NCBI RefSeq assembly: GCF_014193375.1
Contig: NZ_JACHZF010000026.1
Coordinates: forward strand, 1-50,834
DNA length: 50,834 nucleotides
Direction: 5' to 3'
From: Halomonas campaniensis
GTDB taxonomy: Bacteria; Pseudomonadota; Gammaproteobacteria; Pseudomonadales; Halomonadaceae
In this document: positions 45,327 to 50,834 of the stretch, one piece after another
Position numbering within the stretch: the first letter of the stretch is position 1
Layout: every line of letters begins with the position of its first letter
Position numbers and translations under genes: made by a program
Notes under the pieces: model-generated
Told to the model about the DNA's origin: nothing
Seen by the model: only the letters and a program-made list of their open reading frames with translations
The model's database searches: none

Positions 45327-46100
45327 TCAGGGGGCGTGGAGCGGCGTTCGCGCCGGGACCCACACCTCGATCTCCTCGGCCCCGGCCCGCCGGCAGGCTC
45401 GCGCCAGGGCATCCAGGGTCGCACCGGTGGTCATCACGTCGTCCAGCAGCACCAGGCGGGGCGGCAGTCGCCCCGCCACCGCGAAGGCCCCGCGCAGGTT
45501 GGCGCGCCGCTCGCCCCGGTCCAGGCCACGCTGGCTGCGGGTGTCGCGCCGACGGCGGGCGACGCGGTGCGCGACCCCCAGGCGGCGGGCCAGCCGCCGC
45601 GCCAGCCAGTCGGCCTGGTCGAAACCCCGCTCCCGCGCCCGGGCGGGATGCAGCGGCACCCCCATCAGCGCCCCGGGAAAGGCCCGTACCGAGGCCGGCA
45701 GGGCCTCCTCCAGCAGGGCCAGCAGGATCGCCCCGGCCCGCGGCGAGGCATGGAACTTGAAGCGCTGCACCAGCCCGCTCACCTCGCCCTCGTAGCGCAG
45801 CGGCACCCGGGCCCGGTCGAAGGCCGGCGGCCGACGCAGGCAGGCCCCGCAGGGGCGCCCGGCCAGGGCCCCCGGCTGCGGCTCGGCACAGTGCGGACAG
45901 GCCGGCAGGTTCCAGGGCAGCGCCTCGTGGCAGGCCGCGCACCAGGGGCGCTCGCCCAGGGCGGGCGCCAGGCAGAAGGCGCAGCGGCCCGGCAGGGCGC
46001 GCCGCAGCGCTTCGTCAACCTTATGAATTCCTGAGGTTGACAAGTGTCGCAGCCGCCTTAAGCTGTCCGTCAACTTCATACCCTCAGACAAGTTGACCAT
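45327..46100 (-). CDS. comF: ComF family phosphoribosyltransferase-like protein
   Basis: ComF/GntX proteins help internalise or use extracellular DNA. The 257-aa product has two N-terminal zinc-ribbon cysteine pairs (CAFC, CAAC, then CPHC and CGAC) and a C-terminal PRTase domain with [22 protein letters not shown] and the PRPP loop [18 protein letters not shown]. The start at 46100 follows an excellent GGGAGG seven bases upstream. It puts the bioB operator inside codons 20-30 and leaves only 13 bases between the divergent comF and bioB start codons. A shorter form from ATG 46079 is possible but lacks a placed ribosome binding site. Confidence 0.88.
   Translation of the reverse strand: MVNLSEGMKLTDSLRRLRHLSTSGIHKVDEALRRALPGRCAFCLAPALGERPWCAACHEALPWNLPACPHCAEPQPGALAGRPCGACLRRPPAFDRARVPLRYEGEVSGLVQRFKFHASPRAGAILLALLEEALPASVRAFPGALMGVPLHPARARERGFDQADWLARRLARRLGVAHRVARRRRDTRSQRGLDRGERRANLRGAFAVAGRLPPRLVLLDDVMTTGATLDALARACRRAGAEEIEVWVPARTPLHAP
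46012..46043. promoter_or_regulatory. BirA-type biotin operator
   Basis: TCGTCAACC-N14-GGTTGACAA (46012-46020, 46035-46043) matches the E. coli biotin operator pattern TTGTNAACC-N14-16-GGTTNACAA at all but one base. The dyad GTCAACCT-N12-AGGTTGAC is perfect. It overlaps a bioB -35 TTGACA (46037-46042) and lies in the comF reading frame. Confidence 0.85.
46037..46064 (+). promoter_or_regulatory. Probable bioB promoter
   Basis: A perfect TTGACA (46037-46042) is followed after 16 bases by TAAGCT (46059-46064). The -35 lies in the right arm of the BirA-type operator, so repressor binding would block it. Confidence 0.5.
46069..46097. promoter_or_regulatory. Second dyad upstream of bioB
   Basis: GTCAACTT (46069-46076) and AAGTTGAC (46090-46097) form a perfect 8-bp inverted repeat with a 13-base spacer. 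It differs from the BirA-type dyad by one base per half-site. It lies between the promoter and the bioB start and overlaps the comF start region. Confidence 0.55.
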
Positions 46101-46113
46101 AGGCGAGCCTCCC

Positions 46114-47268
46114 ATGACTCCTGCGCCCCACGACGCGCCCACCGGCACCGATACCCAGACCCTAGCCAGCCCGGCGGCGATTCGCCACGACTGGCCCCTC
46201 GACGAGATCGAGGCGCTGTTCGCGCTGCCCTTCAACGACCTGCTGTTCCGCGCCCAGCGGGTGCACCGCGCCCACTTCGACCCCAACGCCGTGCAGGTCT
46301 CGACCCTGCTCTCGATCAAGACCGGGGCCTGCCCCGAAGACTGCAAGTACTGCCCCCAGTCGGGCCACTACAACACCGGCCTGGGCAGGGAGAAGCTGCT
46401 GGAGGTCGAGAAGGTGGTCGAGCAGGCCCGGGCGGCCAAAGACGCCGGCGCCAGCCGCTTCTGCATGGGCGCGGCCTGGAAGAGCCCACGCGAGAAGGAC
46501 CTGGACGTGGTGCTGGAGATGGTCGCCCGGGTCAAGGCGCTGGGGCTCGAGACCTGCATGACCCTGGGGATGGTGGACGGCGACCAGGCCGGCCGCCTGG
46601 CCGCGGCCGGGCTCGACTACTACAACCACAACCTGGACACCTCGCCCGAGTTCTATGGCGAGATCATCACCACCCGCACCTACGCCGACCGCCTGGCGAC
46701 CCTGGGCCACGTACGCGACGCCGGCATGAAGGTCTGTTCGGGCGGGATCCTGGGCATGGGCGAGGCGCCCCGCGACCGCGCCGCCCTGCTCCAGCAGCTC
46801 ACGCGCCTGGAGCCGCACCCGGAGTCGGTGCCGATCAACATGCTGGTCAAGGTGCCGGGCACGCCCCTGGAAGACGTGGAGGACCTGGACCCCATCGCCT
46901 TCATCCGCGCCATCGCCGTGGCGCGGATCCTGATGCCGGCCAGCCACGTGCGCCTCTCCGCCGGGCGCGAGCAGATGGACGATGCCACCCAGGCGCTGGC
47001 CTTCCTGGCCGGGGCCAACTCGATCTTCTACGGCGACCAGCTGCTGACCACCGCCAACCCCCGGGCGGAACGGGACCGGGCACTGTTCGCCCGGCTGGGC
47101 CTGCATCCAGAAGTGAAGGAAGAAGGCGTGCGCCAGACCTGTGCCGATGACGCCCGGGCCCGGGTGGAGGATGCGCTCGAGGCCGACCTCGCCCGCCGGG
47201 CGGCCCGACAGGCCGCCGCCCGGGCAGAGGCGCTCGCCTACGACGCCACCCGCGCCAGCGGCGACTGA
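46114..47268 (+). CDS. bioB: Biotin synthase
   Basis: BioB converts dethiobiotin to biotin by radical SAM sulfur insertion. The 384-aa protein has the cluster motif [47 protein letters not shown] and SGGILGMGE. The C-terminal 40 residues ([20 protein letters not shown] and beyond) extend past the E. coli length of 346. The start has a weak GGCGAG. It heads the overlapping bioB-F-H-C-D operon under the BirA-type operator. Confidence 0.97.
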   Translation: MTPAPHDAPTGTDTQTLASPAAIRHDWPLDEIEALFALPFNDLLFRAQRVHRAHFDPNAVQVSTLLSIKTGACPEDCKYCPQSGHYNTGLGREKLLEVEKVVEQARAAKDAGASRFCMGAAWKSPREKDLDVVLEMVARVKALGLETCMTLGMVDGDQAGRLAAAGLDYYNHNLDTSPEFYGEIITTRTYADRLATLGHVRDAGMKVCSGGILGMGEAPRDRAALLQQLTRLEPHPESVPINMLVKVPGTPLEDVEDLDPIAFIRAIAVARILMPASHVRLSAGREQMDDATQALAFLAGANSIFYGDQLLTTANPRAERDRALFARLGLHPEVKEEGVRQTCADDARARVEDALEADLARRAARQAAARAEALAYDATRASGD

Positions 47269-47270
47269 CC

Positions 47271-48449
47271 ATGCCCCCGAGCATGAGCACCGACTGGCCC
47301 ACTCGCCTCGCCGCCCGGGCCCAGGGCCGCCGGACGGCCGGCCTGTGGCGTCGCCGCACCGTGCAACCGACGGATGCGGTACGCGACTTCGCCGGCAACG
47401 ACTACCTGGGCCTGGCCCGGGACCCGCGGCTGGCCGAGGCCATGGCGGAAGGCGCGCGGTGCCACGGCGCCGGCGCCCGGGCCTCGCACCTGGTCAGCGG
47501 CCACCTGGCGGTCCACGAGGCACTGGAAGCGCGGCTGGCCGCGCTCACCGGTCGGCCCCGGGCGCTGCTCTTCTCCACCGGCTACATGGCCAACCTGGGC
47601 ACCCTCCAGGCGCTCTGCGATGGCGAGACCCGGGTCTTCCAGGACCGCCTCAACCACGCCTCGCTGCTCGATGGCGCGGCCCTGGCCGGGGCCCCCTCGC
47701 GGCGCTTCCACCATGGCGACCTGGCCGACCTCGACCGCCTGCTGGCCCGCAGCCCGGCCGACGCCCCCCGCCTGGTGGTAAGCGACGGCGTGTTCAGCAT
47801 GGACGGCGACGTGGCCGATATCGCCGGGCTGGCCGAGACGGCGCGCCGACATGGCGCCTGGCTGATGGTCGACGACGCCCACGGCCTGGGCGTGCTCGGC
47901 GAGGTCGGCGACGGCTGCGTGGGCCGCGCCCACGGCATCGACGCCGTACCGGTGCTGGTGGGCACCCTGGGCAAGGCGCTGGGCACCGCGGGCGCCTTCG
48001 TGGCGGGCAGCCATGAGCTGATCGAGCACCTGATCCAGTTCGCCCGCCCCTACGTCTACACCTCCGCCCAGCCGCCCGGGGTGGCGGCGGCGACCCTCAG
48101 GGCCCTGGAGCTCCTCGCCGCCGAGCCCGAGCGCCGCGCCCGGCTGGGCGCGCGGATCGCCTGCTTCCGCCGCGAGGCGGCAACCCTGGGACTGCCGCTG
48201 GCGGAAAGCCACACGCCGATCCAGCCGCTGGTACTGGGCGAGAGCCACCGGGTGATGGCCTGGGCGGCCCGGCTGGCCGAGCGCGGGCTGTTGGTCGGCG
48301 CCATCCGCGAGCCCACGGTGCCCCGGGGCCAGGCACGGCTGCGCATCACCCTCTCCGCCGCCCACACCGAGGCCGACCTCGATGCCCTGCTCGAGGGGCT
48401 GGCGGCCTGCCAGGCCCATGACGCCGACCGGCAGGAGGTCACGACATGA
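47271..48449 (+). CDS. bioF: 8-amino-7-oxononanoate synthase
   Basis: BioF condenses pimeloyl-ACP with alanine using PLP. The 392-aa protein has FAGNDYLGLARDPRL, GARASHLVSGHLAVHEALE, FSTGYMANLGTLQAL, VDDAHGLGVLG and the PLP lysine in VGTLGKALGTAGAFV. The first ATG (47271) lies two bases past the bioB stop; an ATG at 47283 is an alternative. It overlaps bioH by four bases. Confidence 0.96.
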   Translation: MPPSMSTDWPTRLAARAQGRRTAGLWRRRTVQPTDAVRDFAGNDYLGLARDPRLAEAMAEGARCHGAGARASHLVSGHLAVHEALEARLAALTGRPRALLFSTGYMANLGTLQALCDGETRVFQDRLNHASLLDGAALAGAPSRRFHHGDLADLDRLLARSPADAPRLVVSDGVFSMDGDVADIAGLAETARRHGAWLMVDDAHGLGVLGEVGDGCVGRAHGIDAVPVLVGTLGKALGTAGAFVAGSHELIEHLIQFARPYVYTSAQPPGVAAATLRALELLAAEPERRARLGARIACFRREAATLGLPLAESHTPIQPLVLGESHRVMAWAARLAERGLLVGAIREPTVPRGQARLRITLSAAHTEADLDALLEGLAACQAHDADRQEVTT

Positions 48450-49180
48450 CGCGGCTGGTGCTGCTCTCCGGCTGGGGCGTCGACTCGCGGATCTGGCGGC
48501 CGCTGGCCGGCCACTGGCCGGGTGGCGTGACGGTCACCGCGCCGGACTGGCCCGGGTACGGGGTCCGCACCCCGCTGGCGGCGCCGGGCAGCCTGGCCGG
48601 ACTGGCCGAGGCCATGGCGGTGGACCTGCCCGCCGATGCCGTCTGGGTCGGCTGGTCGCTGGGCGGGCTGCTGGCTGGGGCGCTGCTCGCCAGGCTGTCC
48701 CCTCCCCGTACGCTGATCCTGCTCGGCATGGGCACACGCTTCTGCGACCCCGAAGGCGTCACCCGCGCGGAGCTGACCGCCTTCCGCCGCGCCTTCGCCC
48801 GGGACCCGGCGGCGACCCGTCGCCACTTCCTGCGCTGGCAGCTCGGCGGTGAGCCCGACCCCCGGGGGGCCCATCGCCGCCTGCTCGACCTGATCGACGA
48901 CGACGTCGACCCCGCCACCCTGGCCGCGGGCCTCAACCAGCTCGCCGCGCTGGATGTATCGCGCGTGCTGGCCGACACCCCCTGCCCGGTGAAGCGCCTC
49001 GCCGGCCGCCACGACCCGCTGCTGCCCCCGGCCGCCATCGCCGGGGCCGACCGGGTCCTCGACCACGCCGGCCACTGCCCGATGCTGTCGCGGCCGGCGG
49101 CCCTGGCCGAGGCCCTGGTGGCGCTCGCCACCGACATGCGGGCCGCCCGTTCGGCGCGAGCCGAGGAGGCGCCGGCATGA
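48446..49180 (+). CDS. bioH: Pimeloyl-ACP methyl ester carboxylesterase
   Basis: BioH removes the methyl group that BioC added, releasing pimeloyl-ACP. The 244-aa alpha/beta hydrolase has LLSGWGVDSRIWRPL (oxyanion region), the nucleophile elbow VGWSLGGLLAG, the acid residue in GRHDPLLP, and the histidine in LDHAGHCPMLSRP. The start overlaps bioF by four bases (ATGA). The C-terminal 15 residues are an unconserved tail. Confidence 0.93.
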   Translation: MTRLVLLSGWGVDSRIWRPLAGHWPGGVTVTAPDWPGYGVRTPLAAPGSLAGLAEAMAVDLPADAVWVGWSLGGLLAGALLARLSPPRTLILLGMGTRFCDPEGVTRAELTAFRRAFARDPAATRRHFLRWQLGGEPDPRGAHRRLLDLIDDDVDPATLAAGLNQLAALDVSRVLADTPCPVKRLAGRHDPLLPPAAIAGADRVLDHAGHCPMLSRPAALAEALVALATDMRAARSARAEEAPA

Positions 49181-49986
49181 CCGCCGCCACCGCCCTGCCC
49201 CGTGCCCATGATCCGGCGCCAGCGGCCGACTGGCAGCGCCGCGTGGCGCGGGCCTTCTCCCGGGCGGCCCCGGACTACGCGCGCCTCGCCGGGGCCCAGC
49301 GCGTCATGGGCGAGCGCCTCTGGGCCCGACTGCCCGAACGCGCCTCGTCGGTCCTCGACCTGGGCTGCGGCCCGGGCCACTGGAGTGCGCGGCTGGCCGG
49401 CCGCATCGGCGAGGGCGGCGCGGTCACCGGCCTCGACCTGGCACCGGGCATGCTCGAGGAGGCCCGGCGGCGCCACGGCGACCGGGTCCGCTGGCTCTGC
49501 GCCGATGCCGCCGCCCTGCCGCTGCCCGATGCCGCCCTGGACCTGGTGTTCTCCAACCTGGCCCTGCAGTGGTGCCCGGACCTGGAAGGAACGCTCGCGG
49601 AGCTGCGCCGGGTGCTCCGCCCCGGGGGCCGCGCGCTGATCAATACCCTGGCCCTCGGCACCCTGGCGGAGGTGAACCATGCCTGGTCGCGACCCGGCCG
49701 CCCCGCCGCCCTGCTGGGCTTCCAGGGGCGCGACCGCCACCGGCGCGCGGCACGCCTGGCGGGCTTCTCCCGCGTCCTGGTCGAGGCCAGCACCCAGCGC
49801 TTCCACTACCCCGACCTGGCCGCGGTGATGGCCTCCATCAAGGGGATCGGCGCCCAGGCCGCGCGTCCCGGCGCCCGCCTGACCCGCACCGACCTGGCCC
49901 GCGCCGCACGTCGCTATGAAGCCCTGCGCGAACCCGACGGCCTGCCCGTGACCTATCGCCTGCTGACCCTGGAGCTTCACGCCTGA
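49177..49986 (+). CDS. bioC: Malonyl-ACP O-methyltransferase
   Basis: BioC methylates malonyl-ACP to disguise it as a fatty acid primer. The 269-aa protein has the family start VARAFSRAAPDYARLAGAQR, the SAM motif VLDLGCGPGHWSARLA and FSNLALQWCPDLEGTLAEL with RVLRPGGRALINTL. It overlaps bioH by four bases and ends two bases before bioD. Confidence 0.95.
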   Translation: MTAATALPRAHDPAPAADWQRRVARAFSRAAPDYARLAGAQRVMGERLWARLPERASSVLDLGCGPGHWSARLAGRIGEGGAVTGLDLAPGMLEEARRRHGDRVRWLCADAAALPLPDAALDLVFSNLALQWCPDLEGTLAELRRVLRPGGRALINTLALGTLAEVNHAWSRPGRPAALLGFQGRDRHRRAARLAGFSRVLVEASTQRFHYPDLAAVMASIKGIGAQAARPGARLTRTDLARAARRYEALREPDGLPVTYRLLTLELHA

Positions 49987-49987
49987 G

Positions 49988-50834
49988 ATGAGTGCCTTCT
50001 TCGTCACCGGTACCGACACCGACGCCGGCAAGACCCTGGTCACCGCCGGCCTGCTGGCCCGCGCCCGCCGCGCCGGCCTCACCACCCTGGGCCTCAAGCC
50101 CGTGGCCTCGGGCAGCGCGACCACTCCCGAGGGCCTGCGCAACGCCGATGCCCTGGCGCTCCAGGGCGAAAGCCACCCCGCGGTGGACTACGCCACGGTC
50201 AATCCCGTCGCCTTTGCCCCCGCCATCGCCCCGCACCTGGCGGCCCGACAGGCCGGGGTGTCACTGCGCCTGGACACCCTGGTCGAGCGGGTTCGTCCCC
50301 CGCTGGCCGCGGGGCGGGACCTGACCCTGATCGAGGGCGCCGGCGGCTGGCGAGTCCCCCTCAACGACGACGAGGACCTGGCCGACCTGGCGGTGCGGCT
50401 CGGGCTGCCGGTGCTCCTGGTGGTGGGCCTGCGCCTGGGCTGCATCGGCCATGCGCGGCTGACGGCCGAGGCCGTCGCGGCCTCTGGTCTGCGTCTGGCC
50501 GGCTGGGCCGGCAGCCTGGTGGACCCCGCCTTCGCCGCGGACGACGCCCTCTACCGCGACAACCTGGCCACCCTGGCGCACCACCTGCCCGCCCCCTGCC
50601 TGGGCGTGGTGCCGTGGCTGGCGGGGGAGTCTCCCGGGGCCATGGCCGAGGCCGCCGCCGATCACCTGGAACTTCCCGATGGCGAGCCGAAGCGAGGAGC
50701 GCCGGGTACAAGCCGAAGAGGAGGTCCTACGCCAGAGATGGCGTCGGTAGCGCCCAGGGATGATGAGATGGTCTCCTCCCCCTTTAACGGCGTCGCAATG
50801 CGCCAGAATGGAAGAGACATCCATTCAAGGATCG
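49988..50834 (+). CDS. bioD: Dethiobiotin synthetase, 3' end open at window edge
   Basis: BioD closes the ureido ring using ATP and CO2. The frame starts MSAFFVTGTDTDAGKTLVTAGLL, with the P-loop GTDTDAGKT, and continues with LKPVASGS, LIEGAGGWRVPL and LRLGCIGHARLTAEAV. About 232-238 residues cover the usual family length (225 in E. coli). No stop follows: the frame runs on through GTSRRGGPTPEMASVAPRDD and beyond, all encoded by the terminal repeat, to the last base. Either bioD has a repeat-derived C-terminal extension, or the join is an assembly artefact. Confidence 0.9.
   Translation, partial: MSAFFVTGTDTDAGKTLVTAGLLARARRAGLTTLGLKPVASGSATTPEGLRNADALALQGESHPAVDYATVNPVAFAPAIAPHLAARQAGVSLRLDTLVERVRPPLAAGRDLTLIEGAGGWRVPLNDDEDLADLAVRLGLPVLLVVGLRLGCIGHARLTAEAVAASGLRLAGWAGSLVDPAFAADDALYRDNLATLAHHLPAPCLGVVPWLAGESPGAMAEAAADHLELPDGEPKRGAPGTSRRGGPTPEMASVAPRDDEMVSSPFNGVAMRQNGRDIHSRI
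50692..50834. repeat. Terminal dispersed repeat, right copy
   Basis: Bases 50744-50834 are the exact reverse complement of 1-91; 50692-50743 are a diverged match to 92-143. Its hairpin is ACGCCA/TGGCGT-like (reverse-complement sense), near 50728-50743. It lies in the 3' part of bioD in the same orientation relative to the gene as the left copy has to the DUF6586-like gene. Confidence 0.85.

Noticed and set aside
46079..46100. Shorter comF start at ATG 46079
   Set aside because: Ribosome binding site spacing is poor there, while GGGAGG is ideally placed for 46100; kept only as an alternative.
1..50834. Window as a linear plasmid or phage with terminal inverted repeats
   Set aside because: Content is chromosomal housekeeping, no replication or telomere genes, a third repeat copy lies inside, and bioD is cut at the edge; a contig ending in a repeat is simpler.

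Overview
This window is a dense block of mostly housekeeping genes from a high-GC gammaproteobacterium, most likely a Halomonas-like member of the Halomonadaceae. That assignment is an inference. It rests on GC-rich codon use, on gene orders I recall from Pseudomonas and relatives (proA-nadD-rsfS-rlmH-mrdA-rodA-mltB-rlpA-dacA-ybeD-lipB; dsbD-accB-accC-prmA-dusB-fis-purH; bioB-F-H-C-D beside comF), and on a PPi-type phosphofructokinase. I see no rRNA, tRNA, CRISPR array, prophage or insertion sequence. The two window ends are exact 91-base inverted copies of one another and belong to a dispersed, hairpin-forming repeat, so this is probably an assembly contig that stops in that repeat.

Layout. 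0.2-8.3 kb: a DUF6586-like gene and topA (coupled), a PHA-synthase-like DUF3141 protein with a histone-like tail, a shrunken biotin-carboxylase-like protein, and a divergent LysR regulator. 8.5-20.2 kb: lipA, then the convergent cell-elongation cluster running leftward from proA through nadD, rsfS, rlmH, mrdA, rodA, mltB, rlpA, dacA and ybeD to lipB. 20.3-24.2 kb: two tandem membrane proteins with degenerate GGDEF domains, a DedA-PAP2 fusion and a LysE exporter. 24.2-30.4 kb: ubiX, mpl, then a PPi-linked locus in which pfp and ppa flank a PP2C/Ser-Thr-kinase fusion whose catalytic motifs are damaged. 30.4-40.2 kb: DUF2333, dsbD, accB-accC, prmA, dusB-fis and purH; aroQ is absent between dsbD and accB. 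40.4-45.3 kb: gabD, a small membrane protein, folX and folE behind a three-box TGTACA-type operator, a secreted orphan, and srkA. 45.3-50.8 kb: comF divergent from the biotin operon bioBFHCD, with a BirA-type operator inside the comF reading frame; bioD is still open at the window edge because it reads into the terminal repeat.

How the genes work together: the largest cluster supports rod-shape peptidoglycan synthesis and trimming (PBP2, RodA, MltB, RlpA, DacA) together with lipoate attachment. The acc and bio genes link biotin synthesis to the biotin-dependent first step of fatty acid synthesis. The most unusual content is a set of apparent pseudoenzymes (biotin carboxylase-like, two GGDEF-like, PP2C/kinase-like), a possible light-responsive operator ahead of folE-folX, the overlapping comF/bioB control region, and several dispersed repeat families, two of which supply the 3' coding ends of genes (lipB and bioD).
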